Of a stretch of DNA of 64,000 bases, positions 54,407-63,946 are shown piece after piece. Within the stretch, counting starts at the first letter, position 1. Each line of letters starts with the position of its first letter. The notes beneath the pieces are model-generated. The model had not been told where the DNA came from, did not search any database, and saw only the letters and a list, made by a program, of their open reading frames with translations. The position numbers and the translations under genes were made by a program. The stretch is from Duganella sp. BJB480 (GTDB lineage: Bacteria; Pseudomonadota; Gammaproteobacteria; Burkholderiales; Burkholderiaceae_D), in NCBI GenBank assembly GCA_003416985.1, contig QVIN01000001.1:868001-932000 (forward strand), read 5' to 3'.

Positions 54407-56127
54407 TGGGCCACCTGACGCAGTTCGGGCGGCACCACCTTGACGTGGATGCTTTCCTTGAGCGCGGCCAGCGCCACATTGGCGGCCATCGGCTTGCCGG
54501 TCAGGTAGCCCTGGATGTACTGGCAGCCGCGCTGTTCCAGGTAGTCCATCTGGCCCTCGGTCTCGACGCCCTCGGCCACCACGGACAGGTCCAGGTGCTT
54601 GGCCAGGTCGAGCACGGCGTTGCAGATGGCGCCGTCCTTCTGCGAACCGGGCAGGTCGCGGATGAAGGTGCGGTCGATCTTCAGCACGGAGATGGGGAAG
54701 CGCTTGAGGTAGGCCAGCGAGGAATACCCCGTGCCGAAATCGTCGATGGCGATGCGGGCGCGGCGCTCGGCCATCTTGGTCAGGATGGACTCGGCATGCG
54801 CCGGGTCGATCATCAAAGTACCTTCTGTGATTTCCAAAACCAATTGCTCACCAAGTAGGCCGGAGAAGGCGATCGCGTCGTCCAGCACATCCAGAAATTT
54901 ATCGTTGCGGAATTGCCGCGGGCTGATATTAACAGAGATGTACAGGCTGCGCTTCGCCACTTCCTCGAACTGTTTCAACTGTACGCAGGCGGCCTTCAAG
55001 GCCCAAGCGCCCAGCAAGTTGATGAGGCCGTTGGTCTCGGCGATCGGGATGAAGCGGGCCGGCGGCACCATGCCCAGCGTCGGGTGCTTCCAGCGCATCA
55101 GCGTTTCGAAGCCCTGGATCTCGCGCGTGCGGGCGTCGACGATGGGCTGGTAGTAGAGGAGGAACTCGCCCTCGCGCACCGCCTGGAACATCGCCGCCTC
55201 CAGCGAGATGTCGTGCTCCGGCGGGCCGGACTGGGATTGGCTGTAGACCACGCAACGGGCCTTGCCGGTCTCCTTGGCGCGCGACATGGCGGCGTCGGCC
55301 AGCGCGACCAGGCGCACCTCGTCCTCGGCGTGCTGCGGATAGACCGCCACGCCGACCGAGGCGCCGACGTAGATCGTGTGGTTGTCGATTTCAAACGGTG
55401 ACTGCAGGGTGGCGATCAGGCGGCCGGTGACCAGCTTGATCTGCGCCTCGGTGGCGGTGCCGGGCAGCACGGCGACAAACTCGTCGCCGCCGACGCGGGC
55501 CAGGGTGTCGCTGTCGCGCAATGTCTTGCGCAGGCGGGCGGCGGCGGTGCGCAGCACGGCGTCGCCGACCGGATGGCCGAGGCCGTCGTTGACCTTCTTG
55601 AATCCGTCCAGGCCGATGGTGGCGACCGAGAAGCCCTGGCCGGAGCGGCGCGCGTTGGCGATCACCATGCGCATGCGGTCCGACAGCAGCAGGCGGTTGG
55701 GCAGTTCGGTCAGGGCGTCGTGGGTGGCCATGTGGCGCAGCCGCTCTTCGGTGGCGCGCTGCAGCGTCATGTCGCGGCCGACCACCAGCAGCTCGCTCAG
55801 GCCGTGCTGGTTGGCGTAGCAGGAGACTCTCAGTTCGTGCCAGATCTCGGCGTCCGGCGTCTTGATGCGTACTTCCAGCTGGCGCGACACACTGGTGCCG
55901 CCGACTTCGGCCAGCACGGCGGCCAGCGGCGCCTGGTCGTCCAGCGATACCAGCTTGAGCAGCGTGTCGCCGGCCAGCGGGACATGGCTGGAGATCAGGG
56001 CCACCGCGCGTTTGCTGGCATACAGTATCTGCCCCAGTTGATTGAGGCGGAACACAACATCGCCCGCCTCTTCCATGAGGTTATCCAATTCATGTCGCGG
56101 GGATGGGGCTGGGATACTGGAAAACAT
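54403..56127 (-). CDS. PAS-GGDEF-EAL cyclic di-GMP protein
   Basis: The 574-residue protein has a PAS domain (about 10-125), a GGDEF domain with an intact VGGDEFVAVLP site (near 220) and an EAL domain (about 310-560). The EAL site reads ETL in FETLMRW, while NISPRQF, EITEGTL, DDFGTGYSSL and AEGVETE are kept. It could be a cyclase, a phosphodiesterase or both. It is soluble. It is translationally coupled to the HDOD gene. Confidence 0.92.
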   Translation of the reverse strand: MFSSIPAPSPRHELDNLMEEAGDVVFRLNQLGQILYASKRAVALISSHVPLAGDTLLKLVSLDDQAPLAAVLAEVGGTSVSRQLEVRIKTPDAEIWHELRVSCYANQHGLSELLVVGRDMTLQRATEERLRHMATHDALTELPNRLLLSDRMRMVIANARRSGQGFSVATIGLDGFKKVNDGLGHPVGDAVLRTAAARLRKTLRDSDTLARVGGDEFVAVLPGTATEAQIKLVTGRLIATLQSPFEIDNHTIYVGASVGVAVYPQHAEDEVRLVALADAAMSRAKETGKARCVVYSQSQSGPPEHDISLEAAMFQAVREGEFLLYYQPIVDARTREIQGFETLMRWKHPTLGMVPPARFIPIAETNGLINLLGAWALKAACVQLKQFEEVAKRSLYISVNISPRQFRNDKFLDVLDDAIAFSGLLGEQLVLEITEGTLMIDPAHAESILTKMAERRARIAIDDFGTGYSSLAYLKRFPISVLKIDRTFIRDLPGSQKDGAICNAVLDLAKHLDLSVVAEGVETEGQMDYLEQRGCQYIQGYLTGKPMAANVALAALKESIHVKVVPPELRQVAQ

Positions 56128-56297
56128 CGCGAGGATCTAATCTTTCATTTTATACATGTAACGTGGCTGCGCGAAACTTGCAAAACCAGAACGCAATGTA
56201 TCACTGATGAGAGTGGATTTACATGAAAAACGACAACATCGAAGCGACTTTTACAGTTTTCTCTTGAGTTAGGCCAATAAATTGAAGTTTACATAGG

Positions 56298-56325
56298 GAA
56301 AACACGGCTGTGCTGGACAGCCGTG
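56298..56325 (-). terminator. terminator of FadJ-like gene
   Basis: On the minus strand a perfect 9-bp stem (56303-56311 with 56317-56325) with a 5-base loop runs into TTTT-CCC. It lies 10 bases past the FadJ-like stop. The remaining gap (56128-56297) holds the AT-rich upstream region of the GGDEF-EAL gene. Confidence 0.7.
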
Positions 56326-56335
56326 CAGGCCTGGT

Positions 56336-57571
56336 TCAGGCGGGTTGCGCGAAATGCATGGCGCCTCCGGTGTGGGCTGGGAAACCGAATAGTTGTACGG
56401 AAATCAGGTCGGCCTCGGGGGCGCTGACGGCGCCGCTTTCGACATGCTGCCGCGCGGTGGCGCACAGCGCGTGCAGCAGGCGGTCGCGCAGGTCCGTCAG
56501 CTGGAGCGCGGATGCTTCACCCTCGTCGCCGGCGGGGCTGGCGGCGGTATCGGGCGGCGGCGGCAGGCCGGCCGCGAGGGCGGCGTTGCGCAGCAGCGCT
56601 TCCGGCACGGATCCGGCCCGCAGTGCGCTGATCTCGTCCGCGTAGCATAAACGCAATGCGGCGGCCAGTTCCAGCGCCGCCGGCGATGCCAGGTCGGCGC
56701 GAATTTGATTTAAGTGCATCAGATTGTGGGCCACCGGACTGATCGCCGTCTGGCAGAAATAGCGGCTTTCGATCAGCAGGGCGCTGTCGAAATCGACTTG
56801 CAGGCCCTCGACCATGGCGCACAGGATGGCCTCCGGCGCCGGCAGGTGGCCGCCGGTGCGCTGGCGCAGCACGGCGGGCGCCATTTGCAGCAGCGTCTGC
56901 ACCGGGGCGGACGTGAGCGCGCCGCCCGGCAGGCGATAGCCCTTGGCGTCCCACGGCTGCACGGCGGGCGCGTCGGCGGCCAGCGTGGTGTGCACCAGTT
57001 CGGCCACCTGTTCCTCGTTGTAGGCCACGGCGTGCAGCAGCGCGGCGTGCAGGGCCTGGTCGGCTGTCAGCGTCGCGCCATCGAGCAGCATCGGCATGGC
57101 GCCCTGCAGGCCGGCCAGGCGCACGGTGCGGACGATCTCGCCCGCGGCCGGCGCCACGCCCAGATGCACTTGCGGCAGGCTGAAGGTCGCGTCGTCCAGG
57201 CTGATGCGGTGATGGCAGGCCAGCGCCAGGCCCAGCGCGTGGCCGCCGACCGCGCCGGCCAAGGTGGCGATGACCGGAATGCCCAGGCATTCCAGGCGGC
57301 GCAGCAGGCGGTTGTAGGCGGCCAGCATGTGCATGCAGTCGCCGGCCTGGGCCGCGGTCAGCGCCATCAGGTGTTCCAGTTCGTGGTCCGAATCGGTGGC
57401 CTCGGCGTCGAAGCCGACGATGACGCCGTGCAGGCCGGCGCGGCCGGTTTCCAGCTTGTCGAGCAGGGCGCCCAGCTCGCGCTGGAACAGCCGGCTCAGC
57501 GGGTTGATGGCGCGCGCGGCCACCATGACGGTGACGGCGCCGCCGGTTTGATGGGTAGTGATCATGCTCAT
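56336..57571 (-). CDS. FadJ/FadB-like protein lacking dehydrogenase core and catalytic Glu
   Basis: The 411-residue protein aligns with the start and end of fatty acid oxidation alpha subunits (about 700 residues). Residues 10-200 are a crotonase domain; 205-292 carry the FadJ linker signatures QPWDAKGYRLPGG, GGHLPAPEAIL and FDSALLIESRYF. The text then jumps to short pieces resembling the C-terminal dehydrogenase domain (300-345 and 353-408, ending FGFPAHTGGAMHF). The NAD-binding Rossmann domain is missing. Both hydratase glutamates are replaced, by Gly114 and Gln134. The frame is open and codon use normal, so it is not plainly a pseudogene. It sits 5 bases after a thiolase gene, perhaps as a non-catalytic partner. 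A GGA just before the ATG is a weak ribosome site. Confidence 0.8.
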   Translation of the reverse strand: MSMITTHQTGGAVTVMVAARAINPLSRLFQRELGALLDKLETGRAGLHGVIVGFDAEATDSDHELEHLMALTAAQAGDCMHMLAAYNRLLRRLECLGIPVIATLAGAVGGHALGLALACHHRISLDDATFSLPQVHLGVAPAAGEIVRTVRLAGLQGAMPMLLDGATLTADQALHAALLHAVAYNEEQVAELVHTTLAADAPAVQPWDAKGYRLPGGALTSAPVQTLLQMAPAVLRQRTGGHLPAPEAILCAMVEGLQVDFDSALLIESRYFCQTAISPVAHNLMHLNQIRADLASPAALELAAALRLCYADEISALRAGSVPEALLRNAALAAGLPPPPDTAASPAGDEGEASALQLTDLRDRLLHALCATARQHVESGAVSAPEADLISVQLFGFPAHTGGAMHFAQPA

Positions 57572-57576
57572 TCCGT

Positions 57577-58779
<1,203 letters not shown>

Positions 58780-58825
58780 GGAACCTCCTTGTCTGGACGG
58801 CCATCATAGAGTGCAAACGATAACA

Positions 58826-58841
58826 AAGCAACTGCTTGCTT
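58826..58841. promoter_or_regulatory. perfect palindrome, candidate TetR operator
   Basis: AAGCAA-CTGC-TTGCTT is a perfect 6-bp inverted repeat in the 109-base region between the divergent thiolase and acyl-CoA dehydrogenase genes. A TetR regulator is encoded at the end of the rightward arm. Such a site would allow one repressor to control both arms; binding is inferred. Confidence 0.55.
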
Positions 58842-58888
58842 CGTGATGCCAATTGCGCTAGTCTGGCCGGATAACCAGGGGACAGGCC

Positions 58889-60049
58889 ATGTTTGACAGC
58901 CACGAACATCAGCAATTACAGCGCACACTGAGGCGCTTCATCGAGAGCGAAATCAACCCATATGTCGATGAGTGGGAGGAGGCCGGCATATTTCCCGCGC
59001 ACGCCCTGTTCAGGAAAATGGGCGGGCTCGGTTTGCTGGGGTTGACCAAGCCGGTGGAATACGGCGGTTTGGGCCTCGATTATTCGTATTCGATGGCGAT
59101 GGCCGAGACGCTGGGCCATGTCGACTGCGGCGCGATTCCGATGGCGATCGGCGTGCAGACCGATATGTGCACACCGGCGCTGGCGCGCTTCGGCTCGGAC
59201 GCCCTGTGCCGCGAGTTCCTGGCGCCGGCCATCAGCGGCGAGATGGTGGGTTGCGTCGGCGTCTCCGAAGCGCACGCCGGCTCGGACGTGGCGGCCATCC
59301 GCACCAGCGCGCGCAAGGACGGCGGCGATTACATCATCAACGGCAGCAAGATGTGGATCACCAACAGCCTGCAGGCGGACTGGATGTGCGTGCTGGTCAA
59401 CACCTCCGACGGCCCGGCCCACAAGAACAAGACGCTGGTGATGGTGCCGATGGATACGCCGGGCGTCTCGGTCGGCAGGAAGATCCGCAAGATCGGCATG
59501 AACGCTTCCGACACCGGCCTGATTTACTTCGACGAGGTGCGCGTGCCGCGGCGCCACGCCATCGGCGAGGAGGGGCAGGGCTTCGTGTACCAGATGCTGC
59601 AGTTTCAGGAAGAGCGCTTGTGGGCTGCTGCAAACGCGGTGCAAACGCTGGCCAATTGTATAGACTTGACGGTGGACTGGGCACGCGAGCGCGCCATGTT
59701 CGGCGGCCGGCTGCTGGATAATCAGCACGTCCATTTCAAGCTGGCGGAGTTGAAGACCGAAGTGGAGAGCCTGCGCGCGCTGACCTATCGCGCCGGGCAG
59801 CTGTATGTGAGCGGCCAGGATGTGACCGAGCTGGCCTCGATGTGCAAGCTGAAGGCGGGACGCCTGCTGCGGCTGGTGCCCGACGCGTGCATGCAGTTCT
59901 GGGGCGGCATGGGCTACAGCTGGGAGAACCGCGTCGCGCGCATGTTCCGCGACGGGCGCCTGACATCCATCGCCGGTGGCGCCGATGAAGTCATGTTGGG
60001 CATCATCGCCAAGCAAATGGGCATCTTGCCGAAGAAGGAGAAGAAATGA
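58889..60049 (+). CDS. acyl-CoA dehydrogenase
   Basis: The 386-residue flavoprotein has acyl-CoA dehydrogenase motifs: VGVSEAHAGSDVAAIRT near 120-140, MWITNSLQADW, IGMNASDTGLIYFDEVRVP and a QFWGGMGYSWE C-terminal block. The usual C-terminal catalytic Glu of the YEG motif is replaced (IAGGADE). A Glu in QFQEERLW aligns with the isovaleryl-CoA dehydrogenase position and may be the base. It overlaps the next gene by 4 bases (ATGA). Confidence 0.9.
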   Translation: MFDSHEHQQLQRTLRRFIESEINPYVDEWEEAGIFPAHALFRKMGGLGLLGLTKPVEYGGLGLDYSYSMAMAETLGHVDCGAIPMAIGVQTDMCTPALARFGSDALCREFLAPAISGEMVGCVGVSEAHAGSDVAAIRTSARKDGGDYIINGSKMWITNSLQADWMCVLVNTSDGPAHKNKTLVMVPMDTPGVSVGRKIRKIGMNASDTGLIYFDEVRVPRRHAIGEEGQGFVYQMLQFQEERLWAAANAVQTLANCIDLTVDWARERAMFGGRLLDNQHVHFKLAELKTEVESLRALTYRAGQLYVSGQDVTELASMCKLKAGRLLRLVPDACMQFWGGMGYSWENRVARMFRDGRLTSIAGGADEVMLGIIAKQMGILPKKEKK

Positions 60050-61722
60050 ATCCATTCGATACGCATGAAGTGAGCAACACGGTTGCACCGTTCGAGAACG
60101 TCAACCTGTACGCGGCCGATCCGGCCTTGCAGGAGGCGCTGCTGCGCGAAGGCGGCGCGGCGGCGGCCGAGTCGCTGCACGCGCTGGGCGCGCAGCTGGG
60201 CCGGGCGGAGGTGCTCGACCTGGCGCGGCTGGTCAACCAGCATACGCCGAAGCTGCATAACTTCGACCGCGCCGGCAAGCGCGTGGACGAAGTGGAGTTC
60301 CATCCGGCCTGGCATAGCCTGATGGCGCTGCTGATCGGGAACGGCGCGCATGCGTCGCCATGGTTGGGCGGCCCCGGCGCGCAGGTCGCGCGGGCGGCGC
60401 GCTACATGCTGTTCGGGCAGGTTGAGAACGGCTCGCAATGTCCGGTGACGATGACGTATGCATCCGTGCCGGCGCTAAGGCAGGCGCCGAAGATCGCCGC
60501 CAAGTGGCTGCCGAAGATCCTGTCGACCGAATACGACCCGCGCTCGCTGCCGGTCGAGCAGAAGCGCGGCGCCATCATCGGCATGGGCATGACGGAGAAG
60601 CAGGGCGGCTCCGACGTGCGCTCCAACACCACCCACGCAGAGCCGGTGCCGCCGGCCGAGGCGCGTGCGATGTTCGGCGAGGAGGGCGAGGACGTCTACC
60701 GCATCGTCGGCCACAAATGGTTTTTCTCGGCGCCGCAAAGCGACGCGCACCTGATCCTGGCGCAGACCGACGACGCGGGCAGCGCCGGGCTGTCGTGCTT
60801 CTTCCTGCCGCGCTATCTGCCGGACGGCGGCCGCAACCAGATCCGCGTGCAGCGCCTGAAGGATAAATTGGGCAACCGCTCCAACGCCTCGTCGGAGGTC
60901 GAGTTCACCGGCGCCTACGGCTGGTTGATCGGCAAGCCCGGACGCGGCATTCCGACGATACTGGAGATGGGCAGCCACACCCGCCTCGATTGCGTGTTGG
61001 GTAGCGCCGGCACCATGCGCGCCGCGTTGACGCATGCGCTGCACCACGCACGCAGGCGCTCGGCGTTCGGCCGTCCGCTGTCCGAACAGCCGCTGATGCA
61101 GAACGTGCTGGCCGACCTGGCGCTGGAATCGGAAGCCGCGACGGCCTTCGGCCTTCGGCTGGCGCGCTGCTTCGACGAGGGCGCCGATCCGGCGCAAGCG
61201 CTGCTGGCGCGCATCCTGACCCCAGCCGGCAAATACTGGATCTGCAAGCGCGGGCCGGCGTTCGGCGCGGAGGCGATGGAAGTCATCGGCGGCAGCGGCT
61301 ACGTGGAGGACGGCCCGCTGGCGCGCCTGTACCGCGAGCTGCCCGTCAACTCGATCTGGGAAGGCTCGGGCAACGTGATGTGCCTTGACTTGTTGCGCGC
61401 CTTCGGCAAAACTCCAGCCGCGCGCGAGGCGCTGGCGTCCGAACTGGCCCTGGCCGGCGAGTCCGACGCCGACTACGTCCGCTACACGCAGGCCTTGCTG
61501 GCCGACTTGAACCAGCCGCAGTCCGACGAATTCGGTGCCCGCGTGCTGGCCGAGCGGGTGGTGCTGGCGGTGCAGGCCGGCCTGCTGTTGCGGCATGCGC
61601 CGGCCTGCGTGTCGTCGGCGTTTATCGCTTCGCGGCTGGCGCGCGAACCCGGCGGCGCGTTCGGACGCCTGCCGGCGGGTGTCGATTGCGCGGCCATCCT
61701 GGCGCGCGCGTTGATTGAATAA
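60046..61722 (+). CDS. AidB-like acyl-CoA dehydrogenase
   Basis: The 558-residue protein is longer than normal acyl-CoA dehydrogenases and matches the AidB type: GMGMTEKQGGSDVRSNTT near 180-197, HKWFFSAPQSDA, SAFGRPLSEQPLMQNVLAD and a C-terminal NSIWEGSGNVMCLDL. AidB of E. coli is induced by alkylation stress; members in lipid loci may oxidise branched acyl-CoAs. Here it is coupled to an acyl-CoA dehydrogenase gene and followed by a TetR gene, which favours lipid metabolism. Confidence 0.88.
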   Translation: MNPFDTHEVSNTVAPFENVNLYAADPALQEALLREGGAAAAESLHALGAQLGRAEVLDLARLVNQHTPKLHNFDRAGKRVDEVEFHPAWHSLMALLIGNGAHASPWLGGPGAQVARAARYMLFGQVENGSQCPVTMTYASVPALRQAPKIAAKWLPKILSTEYDPRSLPVEQKRGAIIGMGMTEKQGGSDVRSNTTHAEPVPPAEARAMFGEEGEDVYRIVGHKWFFSAPQSDAHLILAQTDDAGSAGLSCFFLPRYLPDGGRNQIRVQRLKDKLGNRSNASSEVEFTGAYGWLIGKPGRGIPTILEMGSHTRLDCVLGSAGTMRAALTHALHHARRRSAFGRPLSEQPLMQNVLADLALESEAATAFGLRLARCFDEGADPAQALLARILTPAGKYWICKRGPAFGAEAMEVIGGSGYVEDGPLARLYRELPVNSIWEGSGNVMCLDLLRAFGKTPAAREALASELALAGESDADYVRYTQALLADLNQPQSDEFGARVLAERVVLAVQAGLLLRHAPACVSSAFIASRLAREPGGAFGRLPAGVDCAAILARALIE

Positions 61723-61737
61723 ACTGGATAAATAGTT

Positions 61738-62319
61738 ATGACGAATACCGCCCCTGTCGACAACCGCCGCGCCGATCTGGTACGCGTGGCCGCGCGCCTG
61801 TTCCGCGAGCGCGGTTTCGACGGCACCACCACGCGCGACATCGCCGATGCCGTCGGCATGCGCTCCGGCAGTCCGTTCTATCACTTCAAGAGCAAGCAGG
61901 ACATCCTCGCTGCGGTGATGGAGGAAGGCCTGGTGGCGGGGCTGCCGGCCGCCGAGGCCATCGTCGCGGGCGGTCTGCCGCCGCGCGCCAAGTTCCAGAC
62001 CCTGGTGCGCGCCCACCTGGAAATCGTGCTGGGCGAAGGCCACGACTTCATCCCGGTGCTGCTGTACGACTGGCGCCGCCTGACTCCGGAACTGCGCGAA
62101 CGCGTGCAGGTGCTGCGCGACCGCTACGATCAATTGTGGCAGGACGTGGTCAATGAATTGTCTGCCGCCGGACTGCTGCGCAGCGACAGCGCGGTGGCGC
62201 GCCTGCTGCTGATGGGCGCGATCAATTACAGCGTGCTGTGGTACAAGCCGGGCCATGGATCCAGCCTGGACCAGATAGCGGAAGAGGCGGTCGCCATGTT
62301 TCTGGGTTCCGAGGCCTAG
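61738..62319 (+). CDS. TetR family transcriptional regulator
   Basis: The 193-residue protein has an N-terminal TetR helix-turn-helix (TTTRDIADAVGMRSGSPFYHFKSK, here cited in part: residues about 33-55) and an all-helical ligand domain. It lies 15 bases after the AidB-like gene and is likely autoregulated through the palindrome at the start of the operon. An acyl-CoA ligand is the natural guess. Confidence 0.9.
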   Translation: MTNTAPVDNRRADLVRVAARLFRERGFDGTTTRDIADAVGMRSGSPFYHFKSKQDILAAVMEEGLVAGLPAAEAIVAGGLPPRAKFQTLVRAHLEIVLGEGHDFIPVLLYDWRRLTPELRERVQVLRDRYDQLWQDVVNELSAAGLLRSDSAVARLLLMGAINYSVLWYKPGHGSSLDQIAEEAVAMFLGSEA

Positions 62320-62325
62320 TATAAT
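62320..62325 (+). promoter_or_regulatory. -10 box of upp promoter
   Basis: A perfect TATAAT directly follows the TetR stop codon, 32 bases before the upp start. The -35 region falls inside the TetR gene and is weak. Confidence 0.5.
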
Positions 62326-62357
62326 AAAAAGCACATACCGACCAAACAGAGCAAACA

Positions 62358-63008
62358 ATGAAACAAGATCCGCGTTTTCCCAACCTGTTCATCACCGACC
62401 ACCCGCTGATACAACACAAGCTGAGCCACATGCGCGCGAAGGACACGTCGACCCGTACCTTCCGCGACCTGCTCAAGGAAATCACGCTGCTGATGGGTTA
62501 TGAGATCACGCGCGACCTGCCGCTGACCACCCGCACCATCGAAACCCCGCTGATGACCATCGACGCGCCGGTCATCGCCGGTCGCAAGCTGGCCATCGTC
62601 CCCATCCTGCGCGCCGGCATCGGCATGAGCGACGGCCTGCTGGACCTGGTGCCGTCGGCCCGCGTCGGCCACATCGGCGTGTTCCGCGACCCGGAAACCC
62701 ACCAGCCGGTGGAATACCTGGTGCGCCTGCCGGACACGGTCGAACGCACCTTCATCCTGTGCGACCCGATGGTGGCGACCGGTAATTCGGCCGTGCACGC
62801 GGTGGACGTGCTGAAAAAGCGCGGCGTGACCGACGACCAGATCATCTTCCTGGCCCTGGTGGCCGCGCCGGAAGGCGTCGAAGTGTTTCAGAAGGCCCAT
62901 CCCGGCGTGAAGATCTACTGCGCCTCGCTCGATTCGCACCTGAACGACCACGCCTACATCGTGCCTGGCCTGGGCGATGCCGGCGACCGCATCTTCGGCA
63001 CCAAGTAA
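62358..63008 (+). CDS. upp: uracil phosphoribosyltransferase
   Basis: The 216-residue protein matches Upp: [15 protein letters not shown] near 14-28, [15 protein letters not shown] near 80, the PRPP loop [13 protein letters not shown] near 130 and a C-terminal [16 protein letters not shown]. It salvages uracil to UMP with PRPP. Size is typical (about 210). Confidence 0.97.
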   Translation: MKQDPRFPNLFITDHPLIQHKLSHMRAKDTSTRTFRDLLKEITLLMGYEITRDLPLTTRTIETPLMTIDAPVIAGRKLAIVPILRAGIGMSDGLLDLVPSARVGHIGVFRDPETHQPVEYLVRLPDTVERTFILCDPMVATGNSAVHAVDVLKKRGVTDDQIIFLALVAAPEGVEVFQKAHPGVKIYCASLDSHLNDHAYIVPGLGDAGDRIFGTK

Positions 63009-63013
63009 TCATC

Positions 63014-63370
63014 ATGGCGACTCCGGCCGATCCAGAATACCGCGCCCGCCTGGCGGCGTTGAGCGAACGGTTCGCCGCCACCGTGCCGGGCACGATGGCG
63101 CAGATCACCGAGGCGCTGGCGGCTTGCCGGGCGAGCGCCGGCGATCCGCCGCCGGAACCGGAACTGCGCCGGCTTCACGAATTGCTGCACGGAGTGGCCG
63201 GCTCCGCCGGCACTTTCGGCTTCGGCATGCTGGGGCAGCAGGCGCGGCGCATCGAGCACATGGTGCGCGGCGTGCTGACAGAGCATACCGGCTGGCCGGC
63301 GGTCATTCCGGAAGTCGAACAGCTGCTGAATTGGGCAGCCCGTGACCCGCAAGCAACAGACTACGAGTAA
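63014..63370 (+). CDS. small Hpt-domain protein
   Basis: The 118-residue protein is a single histidine phosphotransfer domain. The phospho-acceptor is His59 in LHGVAGSAGTFGF, which matches the H-x-x-K/A-G-S-S/A pattern. It would carry phosphate between a hybrid kinase and a response regulator encoded elsewhere. It starts 5 bases after upp with no evident ribosome site of its own, so it is probably translated by coupling. Confidence 0.85.
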   Translation: MATPADPEYRARLAALSERFAATVPGTMAQITEALAACRASAGDPPPEPELRRLHELLHGVAGSAGTFGFGMLGQQARRIEHMVRGVLTEHTGWPAVIPEVEQLLNWAARDPQATDYE

Positions 63371-63545
63371 GCGTGCGCTTGATCCATATCAAATGACGTA
63401 GGATTAAGTTGTCTATAGTGACAAATACACCCTGGGAGACGGGCGGTTGATCGATGGAAGGTTGGCGTTTTTGCTGGGTTTCTACCAAAAAAAATCTGCC
63501 TTTGCATTTATTTTCGCGAAAACGTGCTTTTCTCTCGTAAATGGG

Positions 63546-63656
63546 TATAATGCGGGATCGTTTAGATTCAAGAGTAGTGCAGTTTGTCTGTCATTTCTTT
63601 CTTGCCTCAAACGATATCACGGGCGCAAGCCCAACTTAACTGAAATAGGAATTGTA
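63546..63656 (+). promoter_or_regulatory. cspA promoter -10 and long 5' leader
   Basis: A perfect TATAAT at 63546-63551 would start transcription near 63558, leaving about 100 bases of untranslated leader before the cold-shock gene. Long structured leaders are the known thermosensor of cspA-type messages. The AT-rich stretch from 63371 to 63545 shows no gene. Confidence 0.55.
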
Positions 63657-63860
63657 ATGGCAACTGGTATCGTAAAATGGTTCAATGATTCGAAGGGCTT
63701 CGGCTTTATCACCCCGGACGAAGGCGGCGAAGATCTGTTCGCTCACTTCTCGGCGATTCAGTCCGCAGGCTTCAAGTCGCTGCAAGAGAACCAACGCGTT
63801 TCTTTTGAAGTGACCGCTGGTCCTAAGGGCAAGCAAGCTTCGAACATTCAGCCACTGTAA
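63657..63860 (+). CDS. cspA: CspA-family cold shock protein
   Basis: The 67-residue protein is a complete cold-shock domain: [18 protein letters not shown] and [10 protein letters not shown] supply the RNP1 and RNP2 RNA-binding motifs. It binds single-stranded nucleic acids as an RNA chaperone. AGGA 6 bases upstream sets the start. A perfect terminator follows. Members differ in cold induction; which paralogue this is cannot be told here. Confidence 0.97.
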   Translation: MATGIVKWFNDSKGFGFITPDEGGEDLFAHFSAIQSAGFKSLQENQRVSFEVTAGPKGKQASNIQPL

Positions 63861-63883
63861 TACGCTGAATCAAACGAAATAAG

Positions 63884-63911
63884 AAATCCTCGGTATCCGA
63901 GGATTTTTTTT
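63884..63911 (+). terminator. rho-independent terminator of cspA
   Basis: A perfect 10-bp stem (63884-63893 with 63897-63906) with loop TAT runs into a tract of eight T (63904-63911). Confidence 0.92.
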
Positions 63912-63946
63912 CGCCCGCGTTTTTGTGCGGGCTGTTAAATAAGCAT

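Noticed and set aside
56223..56267. 14-codon frame in the gap before the FadJ-like gene
   Set aside because: Too short, no clear ribosome site and no link to neighbours.
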